NCBI GenBank assembly: GCA_015680685.1
Contig: MNCI01009519.1
Span: 1,277,208 to 1,341,207 of the forward strand
Source: Gnetum montanum
Taxonomy: Eukaryota > Streptophyta > Gnetopsida > Gnetales > Gnetaceae
DNA: 64,000 nt
Direction: 5' to 3'
A program made the translations under genes and the position numbers. A model generated the notes under the pieces. The model was not told the DNA's origin. It was given only the letters and a program-made list of their open reading frames with translations, and made no database searches. Below are positions 35,598-46,980 of this stretch, piece by piece. Positions within the stretch are counted from its first letter, which is position 1. Every line of letters begins with the position of its first letter.

Positions 35598-36453
35598 TGG
35601 TGAGGTACCCCTACACTCAACCATACGAATACAAGAATTCACGCATGATCCAGTCAAACTTTGCAGATAGGCTAGTTGTGGTATCTAGATAGTTACATGT
35701 TGAACGCAATTTTTTGTCTTCCCACCTAGACTAGTATTTTCTTTTTCACGTATGGGTTAGTCCAACATAAGGTGTATGATGTGATCCTAAACTAGTGCTA
35801 CTTCTAGAGACAATGGAAAGTGACTTTGATTAAGCTAAGAGGGAATGGGAGAAGAGAATCTAAGCTAGCCTAAGTGTGATAAGCATCCATCCTTAGACAT
35901 CTTAGACCTCATGTACTACCTCTAGGATTGCCAAGTGTATATTACTTGAGTTCTCCTAGATACACTACTGGGTTACCAGGTAGTCACACTTAAATGCTCG
36001 TGATTAAGTCGTACTCATTTTGCGTTTAATAACAGGGATAGTAAATGAAGGGTAAGAAATATTAATTAGAAAAATAATAAATAACAATAATAGTAAGCAA
36101 TTAAAGCTAAGTGAATGCTGCAATGACGAAGTAATCTCGATCTTTATTGCCGGTCATGTGCGTGTCCAAGTACGTCACTCTCAAATAAAGGTTTCGTACA
36201 ATTACAATCATTACACTGCAAGCATGCACTAGGGAAAGAGTTGAGATGAACTAAAACTGAACAAAATGACTCTACTATAATACTAAACTTACTCCCCTTT
36301 TCCTTTGCACCCAAAGGTGTATTTATAGGCTTACACAGGAATCACGATATCATGTACTTGATATCATTATCTAGGCCACGATATCGCATACCTGATATCA
36401 CAGGTCCGATATCAAGTGTTCGATATCAACACCTAATAAACCATGATTCATCA
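35598..36453 (-). repeat. Antisense solo LTR of the G family
   Basis: The reverse complement of 29493-30347 and 56075-56934, 856 bp; on the minus strand it begins TGATGAATCATGG and ends CTCACCA. No internal sequence is attached, so it is a solo LTR left by LTR-LTR recombination after insertion into gag. The 5-bp flanks do not match cleanly. Confidence 0.85.
36321..36427 (-). promoter_or_regulatory. Six-site GATATC array and TATA box in solo LTR
   Basis: Exact GATATC hexamers start at 36346, 36360, 36380, 36394, 36408 and 36422, giving spacings 14, 20, 14, 14 and 14 bp. The TATA box (TATAAAT on the minus strand) is at 36321-36327, so 18 bases lie between it and the nearest site. This is the best preserved of the G-family arrays. 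Confidence 0.8.
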
Positions 36454-37529
36454 ATAACCAAATAAATTTGGAGTGAATAAAATGAAAGGACAATCTAGCT
36501 ATGGAAGTGTAGGAAACCATCAGCCAAGGATTCCAATGAGATGAAATCCTCTTCCTAAAAGAAGAACTCCAAGGAATCCAAAAATTTTTAATACTTCTTC
36601 TTTAGGAAAGGCTTATTAGAGCATTTAGAAATGTTATGAGACTTTCGTGCATGGAATTGAAGCTTTTAACATTATAGATGGCATCAATGCTTTTACGATT
36701 TTGCTGAAGGTACTTGAGAAGTATTTTTAGTTGAAAGAGGTGCTAAATAACTTGATGGTACCTATTGCTGAATCCAAATTAGAAGGTATGACTTCTACTT
36801 GGTGAGAAAGGAAGTTCCAAGTTTATGAAAGATGAGATAATAAACCTATAAAACATATGGATATGATGAAATATGGATTAAAGAGAAAATTTAAACAATA
36901 TCATCAAAGAAGAAAACCATTATGAAGTTGAAATTCCTAAGACAAGGTGATAAGTATGTTAAAGAATTCTACATAGAACTTTGTGATCTATTCCATCAAG
37001 CTAAGGTAAACTAAAAAGAATATGAATAGGCTTCAATCTATTTAGAAGGTCTCCAAATGAAAGTCTTCTTTTTATGATCCACAAACTCTTAATTGAACTT
37101 ATTATTTGATACTCAAGGATGAGAATAAATTAGATGGATTTAGAAATAGTGTAAACAAACTTCCAAGGGGAAGGAGAAGGGATCTAAATTTGAGAAGGGA
37201 TCCAAGTTCAAATCTAAAGATAATAAAAAAATCCAAGATAAGAATATTGAAAGAGATTATGAGAAGAAAAAAGCTAAGAAGTATCAAAGTAAGAGAGGAA
37301 AGGATCAAGGCAACACCTCATTGAAAATCTAGTGCTTCAAGTGTGGAGAATGGGAACACAAGTAATGGGAATGTCCACTTTACAAGGTCGCAAAGAACAA
37401 GGATATGCAAAGCATGGAGGTGGAAAAGACATTAAGACAAGCTATTCAGTGAGATAATACTAATGCTCAAAGAATTAGAATTTTTCTAAATTAAATTCAT
37501 GTGCATTCATGGGGAAATGTAAATAGAGG

Positions 37530-37960
37530 AGATCATCTTAATAGGTAATTGTTGTTCTGGATTAGGGCTAGTTGTTTGCTTAGTGGGGAATGGATTAATG
37601 TTTTGATTGATTGAGGATCCTAAGAAAATGTTATTTCTTCTAGGGTAGTTGCTAGATTGGGTTTGGCAACTAATCCTCATCCTAGATCTTATAAGGTGCA
37701 TTGGTTTTCTAGAGATTTTTCCCAAGAGGTGAGGAAATAGTGTACTTTGAAATTTAAATTAGAATTTTTCATGAGGTGGTGAAATTTTTTGTGCTTCCAA
37801 TAGATTATGCTAATGTAATTCTTGGTATACCTTGGAATTTTGATAATGAAGTTCAATTTGATGAAGCAAAAAATGTATGGAGTGCAGCTAGACTTGATGG
37901 AATTCATGAGTTCATTCCTATGATGGTTGAACAATTGAGATAGCAAAACTCACTTAATTC
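37530..37960 (+). pseudogene. Protease of chromodomain-type element 1
   Basis: WINVLID, a TGA where Ser/Thr is expected, GS, then ENVISSRVVARLGL form the D-S/T-G active-site region; PHPRSYKVHWFS follows. The same blocks recur in element 2 at 52330-52460 (INILIDDGAQENVISSKTVS). Stops and an indel break the second half. Confidence 0.65.
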
Positions 37961-38059
37961 TTCCTTAATCCTTCTAGGCTAGAGGGAATATATTAAGAAA
38001 CATGATGATACCAACTTTGGTTTTGTTGTTATGACAACAGTTTCTACTAACCATGATGC

Positions 38060-38870
38060 TATGTAGTTTGAACTTCCTACATGTGTACTAGGCTTAATGG
38101 AGAAATTCTCCAAGGTGTTTAAGGAGGAATTGGATGAACTATCATTGATAAGAAATGTACAACATTATATTGACTTCATTCCTAGTGCTACCATTCCGAA
38201 CAAGAGAGCTTACCAAATGGCACCAAATCAAAGGACTGAATTAAAAAGGCAAGTAGAGGGATTACTTATAGATGGCTTCGTGAGGGAATCCATTTTACCT
38301 TGTGTAGTTCCAATGGTGCTAGTGATAGAGAAGGACAATGATGAATGGAGTATGTGCATTGATTCTAGACTAGTGAATATAATAATAATGAGGTATATGT
38401 TTCCTATTCCAAGGACCAATGATATCCTTGATTTCTTTACCAATGTAGAGATTTTTAGCAAAATCAATTTGAAGAGTGGTTACCATCAAATTAGAATCAA
38501 GCCTAGTGAAGAGTGGAAGATAGCTTGCAAGACACCAAATGAATTATTTGAGTGGATGGTGATGTCATTTAAGATCACAAATGCACCTGCTACATTCATG
38601 AGGTTGATGCATGATGTATTTAAAGACTTAATTAGTAAGTGTTGTAGTGTCTTTTTTAACATGATAATATTTTGATGTATAGCTCTAATAAGAAAGAGCA
38701 CTTGGGTCACTTGAGGATGGTATCTCTTAAGTTGGAGGATGTATAGCTAGTGATCAATGTGAAGAAAAGTCATTTCTTCAAAAAAGAAATCACATATTTG
38801 GGGCCTATGGTTTCTAAAAATCAAGTTTATATGAAAGCTACTAAGGTTAAGGCTATTAGGGATTCGCCAA
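38060..38870 (+). pseudogene. Reverse transcriptase of chromodomain-type element 1
   Basis: A 192-codon open frame (38097-38675) holds the fingers and palm: FKEELDELSLIRNVQHYIDF, IPNKRAYQMAPNQRTELKRQ, PMVLVIEKDNDEWSMCIDSR, INLKSGYHQIRIKPSEEWK and FKITNAPATFMRLMHDVFKD. The catalytic Y/F-x-D-D loop is destroyed: the frame reads FFNM where the two Asp should be, so even the open part cannot be active. The thumb and the start of the connection follow in a shifted frame (HFFKKEITYLGPMVSKNQV). Confidence 0.85.
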
Positions 38871-39440
38871 CTCCTATGATTGTTGGGGAGGTAAGATAAT
38901 TCCATGATTTAGTAGGTTTTTATAGATGGTTCATCAAAACCTTTAGTGGTATTTTGTGACCTATATTTGCTTTTTTAATGAAAGATAGGATTTTAGGTGG
39001 AATAATGAAACCCAAGGAAGCTTTGACTTATTGAAAGCAAATATTACTAATAAACTAGTACTTATACTTTCATATTTTTAAAACCTTTTTTAGGTGGAGG
39101 TGGATGCAAGTTGACTTACCATTGGTGGGGTACTTTCACAAGAAGGTAGGCCTATTTCTTTCTTTTCACAAAAGCTAAATGAGTCAAGGCAAAAATAGAT
39201 CCTATATGAGAATAAGTTGTAGGCTATTCTTCAAGTAATCAAGCATTGGAGGCATTACTTGTTGCTCAATGAATTCACTTTGATGATGAATCACAAAGCA
39301 ATTTAATTTCTAAACTCACAAAAGAAGTTGAGTACAAAGTACATAAAGTGGACTGCAAATTATAGGAATTCCATTTTTTTAAGCATAAAATTAAGTCAAT
39401 GTGGTGTCTGATGCATTAGAAATGCGGTAAATTTCAACAT
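38871..39440 (+). pseudogene. RNase H of chromodomain-type element 1
   Basis: The frame shows FYRWFIKTFSGIL, VEVDAS, a stop, [27 protein letters not shown] and AILQVIKHWRHYLL, the standard gypsy RNase H series. VDAS keeps the first catalytic Asp. The tail (LADALSR-type end) is frame-shifted and not recognisable. Several stops occur. Confidence 0.7.
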
Positions 39441-39589
39441 ACCTCATGTGGAAGGTATGGGTGATTTTGCTTCTTTGTATGATCATGATGATGATTTTGG
39501 ACAAGTTTGGAGGAGCCTCAAAGAGCCATTGATGAGTAGGATAGACTAGTGGAGGAACTATCATATTCAAGATGAACTGCTATTTAAGA

Positions 39590-40900
39590 ATGGAAAGGTA
39601 TGTGTTCCTAATTATGATTTTAGAAAAAATATTTTGCTTGAAAAGCATTATAGTGGCATGAAAAGTTACATGGGTAGGGATAAAATATTGGAACTTGTGG
39701 GTAGGCACTATTTTTTTCCTAGTATAGCAACAAAAATTTTAAAATTTATGAAGGAATTCTTGACATGTTAGAGGTTCAAAGAAGGTAAAGGTATGGATGA
39801 ACAATATATGTCTTTGCCGATTCCCAAGGTTCCAGGGGAAAGTGTGTTAATGTACTTTATGAGTGCTATTCCAAAGACCAAGAGTTGTAATGATATAATT
39901 TTTTTAGTTGTGGATAGGTTATCCAAGATGGAACATTTTATTTCATGTAAGAATATGAGTGATGCTTCTCACATTGTAAATTTTTTTTTCCAGCATGTTG
40001 TAAAGTTGCATGGTATTCCTTTGAATATTGTTAGTGGCAGAGACTCCAAATTTACAAGTCACTTTTGGATGTCCATTTAGAAGATTTTAGGGACAAATTT
40101 TAATTTTTCTAAAGCGTATCATTTACAATCTAATGACCAAATGAAGATGATAAATAACTCTTTGCTAAACATATTAAGATGTTTGTACAATGAATAGCCA
40201 AACAGGTGAGAAAACTTGTTGTATCATGTTGGATTTTTGTACAATAATGCTTTTCATGTTGCTATTGACAAAAGTCCATTTGAGGTGAACTATTATTTTT
40301 GTCTAAAGATGGATTATACTTTGAAGAGCTTAAATGGTAAAGCTCCACTTAGTTCTAATTTTGTGCAAGTAATGAGGGATCTCCATGCATAAGTAAAATC
40401 AAATCTTAATAAGGCAAAAGAGAGAGTCCTCAAGATAAATAAGGATCAATAGAAGTCTAATTTTGTTGTTGGTAACTTGGTTTAGGTGCACTTGAAGAAG
40501 AAGCGATTGAGAGGTGTTATCTTCTCTAAATTAAAGCCAAGAAGATTGAGCCTTTCAAAATCAAGACTAAAATTAATGATAATACTTTTGAAATTGATTT
40601 ACCAAATGATGTTAGTATGTCTTTATATTTAAAGTTTCAGATCTTATGCACTATCATGGACCAACTAATGAGGAGACCATACAGGGTAGCATCAATGAGT
40701 TGAAGTAGACTCTTAATTAGTCCAAGCCTTCAATGAAGAGAAATATAATCATACTCAAGCAAAGGAAAGCTTCTAGCACTTAGGGAATTAGGTGGCACGA
40801 ATATTTGATCCATTGGGAGGATCAATCCACTAATGATGTTGTATGGATCCATGAGACCAAACTACATGAGGGGGAACTTACTGCTACCCTTACTCCATTG
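39590..40900 (+). pseudogene. Integrase with chromodomain-like C-terminus, element 1
   Basis: Core blocks are clear (MGRDKILELVGRHYFFPS, PIPKVPGESVLMYFMSAIPK, VDRLSKMEHFISCK, KLHGIPLNIVSGRDSKFTSHFW). All three DDE residues are replaced: MYF for MDF (D to Y), SGRD for SDRD (D to G), and K for the Glu of the NGQ.E..N block. After a basic stretch, HEYLIHWEDQSTNDVVWIHE (40795-40855) matches the strand and Trp pattern of chromodomains (YLV.W.......TWE), which target chromoviruses to certain chromatin. Element 2 ends in the same way and retains its DDE residues. Confidence 0.8.
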
Positions 40901-40916
40901 TTCACATGAGTTAACA

Positions 40917-40936
40917 TTAAAGGGTGGAAGAGCTAG
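40917..40936 (+). other. Polypurine tract of chromodomain-type element 1
   Basis: TTAAAGGGTGGAAGAGCTAG immediately precedes the 3' LTR start TGTAGGGACAC. Element 2 has TTAAGGGTGGAAGAGA at the same place. Confidence 0.75.
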
Positions 40937-41908
40937 TGTAGGGACACATCTTTTAATTTCCTTATTTCTCACTATGTATGTTCCTTGTAGGTTTTGGACA
41001 CTAGAGAGACATCTTGGTAGACTAGAAGATGTCCTACCTAGGACCTAGAGATGATAGGAGACATCTTAAATTCAAAAGAGATGTCTTAGCTAAATGTGAG
41101 ACTTCTTAAAGAAGATGTCTTAAGGTAAGAAGTCTTATGCAAAACATATTGGACAAGATGTCTTGGCCTAGAAGGAGACATCTTAGGCCCAAGAGAGTCA
41201 TCTTAGAAAAATATTGGATGTCTTGCCTGAGAGCTAGGCTAACATAGAGGTGTATTCCTAAGGTTGGATACAATCTATATGGATGGAAAAAATTTTGAAA
41301 ACACCCATTCCAATTTGTGAAATAGCTAGAACGTGATGGAAAAGGAGGGAAACATTTGAGGAGAAGGTGATAAGACTTGGAAAACATCTAAAGAATCTCA
41401 AGTTGAGTTGAAAAAAGGTTTCCACATTTCTTGTCTTCCAATTTCTCATAAATGTTATTGTATTCACAATTGTTGGTACCATAAATAAGAGTGTAAGCTC
41501 TTGTGTGTGAAGAGTTGGATAAGAGAGTATGATTAAGCACCTTGAGTAACTATAATTGACAATTGTGGCTCCAAGATCAGCCTTTGATGTGTTGGACTTT
41601 GTGTTCTATTCTCTTATGTCTTACTTGTGAGTTAAGATCTTAGTTTCAAGTTGTGGGAGAGATTCTATATTAATTTTTTCTTGTATTGAGATTGTCCATT
41701 ATGTGGTTATAGAGCCTCATGCTCTGTAATATCGTTTGAGTGTGACAGGTTTTGATTGTTTGTGGATTTTTGTGAATCAGTTGTAATCTTCTAATAAATC
41801 AATGAAGATAGCTAGTTTTCTTATTTTCTAGTAAAAAAATTTTTCTTTGCATAATATCTAGATTTGATTTTTGAAGGTGATTTAATTGTGGAGTGAACTA
41901 GATCCAAT
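40937..41908 (+). repeat. 3' LTR of chromodomain-type element 1, with AGACATCT array
   Basis: About 972 bp, TGTAGGGACACATC to GATCCAAT. It is ~75 bp longer than the 5' LTR because its U3 array has more units. AGACATCT or its complement AGATGTCT (one mismatch allowed) starts at 41007, 41027, 41059, 41079, 41113, 41156, 41176, 41196 and 41217. Confidence 0.8.
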
Positions 41909-44131
41909 TAAAAACCCTAGTTTTATTTTAGTTATAAAGAAACTCTTTCTAGAAATAACTCATGGTAGTAGAATTTAGGAACAGTAGCACCATTCCTCTA
42001 AACAAAAATGCAACTAATGCATCTCGTCTCTAACCTCATCTAAGCATACCCAAAATGATACATCATTAGCATTATCATCATTAGCATCAAAATCGAGAAG
42101 TTACCCTAGAAATTCCAATAGTAAAGTGTTTAGTTCAAGTATCATTACTAAGAACATAATACTACATTCTACAATGGTCACTCACTATGAAGTTGTATGC
42201 AATAAAATAATAAATTTTGACCTACTCATATTCAAATAAGAATATGTCAAATATATGATCCCCAAGATTAAATTCTAGTGCTAGTATTATGATATGACAT
42301 TAGCTACAAAGTTGATTAAGATAGGACATGATGTAGAATTAGAAAGTTCTAACCTGGTACCATTTGTGAAGTTGCAATGTCAAGGAATGATGTGGTGGTT
42401 GACAACATTGTCAAGACCTACAATAATGGTTGGTTTATTTATCAAATGAGGTAGACCTAGAGATTTTCTAAAATACAAAAATTTTTCTATATTTTTTCTT
42501 TTACATAGTGACGATTAATTATGCCTATAAGGAGGTAACATTATCCAAGCACCATGTAATAAAGTTCTTTATTTATGAATATGAGTGGGGAAATGCTTTC
42601 ATTGTTTCTCCTATAAAAGTCTTGATTTTATAATTAAATATGTCATACTTTACTTTAGTAGAAACTAATACTTGTGGCATTACTATAAAAGATAGGAGAA
42701 ATGTAATTTCATGGCCTCTACTGTGTCTACATCATACTGTAGTAAAAGAGGGAAGTCATGTGAATTGGTAATTTACATTAGGTAATGATTTGTAATAGGT
42801 AATGATAGGTAATTATTTTTAATATTATTTGATGTATATAAATTCCCATATGATAAGGTATTATTTTAATGTAGAAGGTTATGATGTAATGTTGGGGGAG
42901 AATAAGATGGTCTTTGATGTCACTTTGGTACAAAACAAGATTTTGAATAAAAATTTAACATCTACTTATTAAGCCAAAGAGAAATATGGAAAAGCATTTT
43001 TAATGTTTAAAAGAAAAATTAAAGATGCACTAAAATTTGCAAAAATACTATCATAGGAATTAGTTATACCAAAATAAGCAAAAAAATACCATGAACTCTA
43101 GTACTAAGCCAAAGCTTGCAAGCAAAATAGGAAATTAACATGAAGAAATTTAAAGATAAAGCATGATTTGAAGGATCTGACTACTTAAAAGAATACTATA
43201 TCAAAGACTTTCAACATTGAGCAAAAGAAATTAGAAGCCAAAGTAAGCAATTTGTAGGAACAAGTTGTAATTAATAGCTTTATAACTTCCTATAAAGAGT
43301 TATTAAAATCTTCCTTAGGAAAGGGTTGTTAGATTCAAACTATTTGCACCACAATGCCACCATCTCTTATGACTACTTAAAATAAAGTTTAAGCAGAGAT
43401 GAGAAAGATGTCTCCTGAACTTAAAGTTAAAGAATCAATCTAAGATGTTTCACCATCACCCTCTAAAATTCTTGCAATTTCCAAAGAGTTCATGGTGAAG
43501 GACTCTACAAAAAAGAATCACAACCTAAATTTTCTCTAAAAATTTTTGATAATTTTATGAGTGCAAATATAGACTCCTTTGTTAATTGATGATTCAAGTT
43601 ATTTACTTTCCTAGTTTGTGTTAACATGGTTATAAGCTATTTAGTTGGGTAGTAAAATTATTTAAATTTTAATTTATCATGACAAGCATGTGTTTATTTT
43701 CTTTAATTTAAAATTTAGTTATGTTATAATATGTTTTGAAATAGGTACTTGCCCCTAATATCTATAGTCATTTTTCCTTTCATTTTAGAAGTTGTTCAAA
43801 ATAATCCAAATAATTTATGACATTCTTAGAAAGAAAAATTACTCATTATTATATTATGTTCTTGTTAATATAGGCTCTACTAAATAGAGATAAAAATTTT
43901 ATTTTTAGGTCATATGATGCTCATTTTAAAATGTAATTTTTGAATAGGAATTTCACTTTAAGAGCATTACTCCACATTGTTGGTTGTGCTTCTAAATCTC
44001 TAGTTTATGTAGTATTGTGAAGTTGGGTCATAATGTGATAATTATGTTTTCACTCATTTTAATAATGCCATGGATTTCATTTTTGATAGTAAAGCAAAGT
44101 TATGGATCTTCATGTTAAGCTTGAGAATTTT
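41909..44131 (+). pseudogene. Family B orphan ORF, copy 3 (after nested element)
   Basis: It resumes the interrupted internal region (ACCCTAGTTTTATTTTAG matches 24110-24125). Recognisable blocks: the region homologous to 24886-24960 at 42700-42780, a deletion of some 250 bp after it, and the coiled-coil tail region at 43080-43545 with the ending SPSKILAISKEF. It is more decayed than copies 1 and 2. No other gene is visible. Confidence 0.5.
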
Positions 44132-44583
44132 TGTTAAATATTTGGTGTATTTTAGCAAGCTTAACATGTTAGTTGATATCTATAATTAGTAAAGTTGTGA
44201 CTTGTTTGTATACACCATCATAGTATGCCACACCATTTACATTGTCAATGTATTACATTACTTATTGTGTATAATTAGTTTTCTAACTAATGTTAACTAT
44301 TTGTTGTGTCTCTTCATTCTTTTGACATGACTATTTCTTTTAACCTATATAATTGATTTATTTTGTCTTTCTCTAAGTGTAGAATATACAATAACAAAGA
44401 GACATGTAGTTTTGTATCATTCTTCTCTTTTTATTCATTATTCATGATTTGATTATAACTTGTATGTGTAATATCATGGGTTATATTATATTTCATGATT
44501 TACATTTATTTCCTATTCCTAATAGTTATCAACTTGTTTCTAATATCTTAGACCTAGTGATCTAAGCATCACAAAACTTAATA
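44132..44583 (+). repeat. Family B LTR copy 5 (outer right)
   Basis: 452 bp, TGTTAAATATTTGG to CTTAATA. It is followed by AGTCT and unique sequence rather than a primer site, which marks it as the outer 3' LTR. Confidence 0.8.
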
Positions 44584-46980
44584 AGTCTATTTTTTCCCTA
44601 GACTTTGTATTTTATTTTGTTCTAGTATCTTCTTTAATTTTTGTGTGCTTGATTGATATTAGCTAGTTGAGCTTAATGAAACCCTTAGGTTCTTATCTTT
44701 GATTGTAAGCTATTTCAATCTAAAAAATGGAAAGATTGTTAGGTGTTTTAAGCTTGAACATTTTGGTTGAACTCTATTTCAAGAAATCCATATCACAAGA
44801 AACCTCTTTCTCTAATTTATTGTACTAAAGCTCTTTGTGGGAGATCATAGGTTCAAGTTTTCTTTATAAAAAAAAAAACCTATTCATGGTTATTACTATT
44901 AGTTCTTTTAAGCTTAGAATGCTTTAGCAACAATTACAAAGAAGCTAGTTGTAAGGTTGAGCTAATTCAATCATTACATAAAAGTATATCTTAGTAGGCC
45001 AAATCCCAAGTAAAGCACTTTTTTTTCTTGAAAAGCTATTTGGTAAGATTATAATTTTAAGCTTGCTTTTTAGCTTTTATTGTTTCTATCATGTCATTGT
45101 CTTAGCATTCAAAAGAAACATTTACAACAAAAAAACTCATCTAAATAATGGTCCTACTAGCTCAATAGCTCTAAATTCATTTAGCTATTTTATTATAGTT
45201 TTTTCTATAAGGCATAGCTCTTCTTCTTGGTTCTCACTAAATAGATAAGCTCGTCTTTCAAAACATCTGCTTTATAATAAAAATATAGAACCAAAAAGCT
45301 TATTTTGAAAGCCTCCCCACATCAGTAGTAAGCTTTTCCATCTAGATGTTTTCTAAAATATCTAGATAAAAATGGGCTTGCACAAGGATGAAAAAGATGC
45401 ATGCTTACTTAAATTTTAATCCAACTAAGTATGTGTGGGACCTACTAGGGTTGAACAAAGCCTTTCTTTGAAAACATGTTATTAATATTAATGTTGCTAC
45501 AATAAGAAGATTGATGAAAACAAATACAAACTTTTAAAAAAGACACATGAAAGCCATGACATATCAACCTCCTGGGGACTAGATGATTTTTGGAACATGA
45601 GCTTTGTGGGGCCACATAAGCAAGAGGACTTGCCTTACCATTTCAAAAGCCCACCATAACACATAAGAAATCAAAACCATCTAAATGATTTTGCAATCAT
45701 CTAGATAAATATTAATAACCATATGGTTGAAAAGACCTACCAAGTGATACTTTAAAATGCTAACATTAGTACTAAGTAAAGGAAAGCATGGCTATATTAA
45801 CCTTTTGACCAGGAAAAAGCTCATATCAACCCATGAAGAAGGAAAGCCTAATAAAGCATGTGATTGAATATGATCTCATTCTTAATGTTAGTACATATCC
45901 CTATCAAGGTGAAATTATAAATATCTAGATGAAATAGAAGAGCTACATAGGATTAAAATGCCACATTAAATACTAATTAAAAAGCTTAGGATTATAAGAA
46001 ACTTTAATTAAGCTATTAAGTTGAAGCTAAAAATGATAGAATGAGCTCATATAAAGGCTCTTATTAAAAAGCTTGGTTTCAAAGTTGTCTATTTTACAAG
46101 AAAGAGATCATGGCTATACTATCTTGGTTGATGATACTAGAATAGTAGGGGGTGCTAGAATCCACAATAAATGAAACCTAGGAATACACCAAAGATATAT
46201 AGTCCAATTAGAACTTTATATAACTCATCATTCTCCATTGGAATTGAACCTTTAAACTTGAATTTCCAAATCAAGTATCTTACGACTAGGCTAACACTTC
46301 ATTGTTAGGCTATCAAAATAGTAGACCATTATATAAGAAGCTTATGTTTTAAAAGAAACTATAATTAGGAGAGTTCTAATGAAGAAGCTAGATCATATTT
46401 TGCTATAGGAGTTAGCAAAGATTATTAATAGAGATACAAGGGAAATACATATTTATAATGAAGGAACAAAGAGGTGTTATCTTAGTAGTAAGTTAAGCTT
46501 TATATTCTATAAGAAATTCAAGATTGTTGATAGTAAGATGAAATGATAAATTGCTTCCTACTCTACAATGCTTCAATGCTTCTTTCAACCTAGTATCCAA
46601 AAGCAATAATGGAGGCCAAATGCAATAGATATAGCTTCTTCTTCCTAACAAATTTGCAATAGTTCTAGAAATGACTACGAAGGGATATTGCTATAAAATG
46701 AATTCTATGAGCTTACCTTAGTAATTCTAGCTCTAGACTCTCTTATAGCTTTGGAATTTTGTTCTTCCTTCTTTTGGCCTTTTTCTCTGCTCTCTCTGTC
46801 TCTTTTCTAAAAAATCTTTATTCTTTAAATGTTACTTAGTTTAGACTGAGCAAGTAAATTTATCTTCTTTTATGTTTTGAAAGCTAATTCTTGTGACTTT
46901 GAGCTTAGTGGTGGTGCTTAGTCCAAGTTTTAAGTAAACCTTATACAATTTTTGGCATTAGTAAAATTGCTCTACCCTTA
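44584..46980. other. Unassigned AT-rich sequence
   Basis: No coding frame or LTR is recognised. It holds many AAGCTT words, an A-run following a GGTTCAAG box (44845-44880), the tRNA-like segment listed separately, and a CT-rich stretch at 46770-46806. The 61-codon frame at 45063-45248 has no support. Confidence 0.4.
46100..46310 (-). mobile_element. Possible tRNA-derived SINE
   Basis: On the minus strand, TAGCCTAGTCG (46283-46293) fits the RNA polymerase III A box and GGTTCAATTCC (46240-46250) the B box, 32 bases apart as in tRNA genes. No cloverleaf is formed by the surrounding sequence, so a SINE head or a decayed tRNA is more likely than a functional tRNA. The 3' extent is a guess. Confidence 0.45.

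Larger units (their letters stand above)
35395..37385 (+). pseudogene. gag of chromodomain-type element 1, split by a solo LTR
   Basis: It starts MASRKKHV near 35410 with a helical MESMKSTF...VDKMLVLAIFQH stretch, is interrupted at 35598-36453 by an inverted G-family solo LTR, and resumes at 36454. The capsid-like part includes MKLKFLRQGDKYVKEFYIEL (36920-36985), the usual L.Q....V.eY..e motif. A lysine/arginine-rich stretch (37106-37320) leads to the CCHC zinc knuckle at 37333-37374, spaced C-X2-C-X4-H-X4-C with a stop between His and the last Cys. Function would be RNA packaging in the particle. Confidence 0.7.
34447..41908 (+). mobile_element. Chromodomain-type Ty3/gypsy element 1, nested
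   Basis: Full structure: 5' LTR 34447-35342, initiator-Met primer site, gag with zinc knuckle, protease, RT, RNase H, integrase with chromodomain-like end, polypurine tract and 3' LTR 40937-41908. Pol order (RT-RNase H-integrase) and the C-terminal YLIHWED...VVWI block place it with chromoviruses. It sits inside a family B internal region and contains an antisense solo LTR. All genes are broken. A clean target-site duplication is not visible. Confidence 0.8.
30828..44583 (+). mobile_element. Family B right copy: LTR-internal-LTR-internal-LTR, with nested insertion
   Basis: Three LTRs (30828-31278, 33820-33995 partial, 44132-44583) alternate with two internal regions; the second is split at 34447-41908 by a chromodomain-type gypsy element. 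Such a structure arises by unequal recombination between LTRs of neighbouring copies. The outer 5-bp flanks are ACCCT (before) and AGTCT (after); with the left copy's ACTCT these are compatible with one decayed target-site duplication. Confidence 0.7.
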
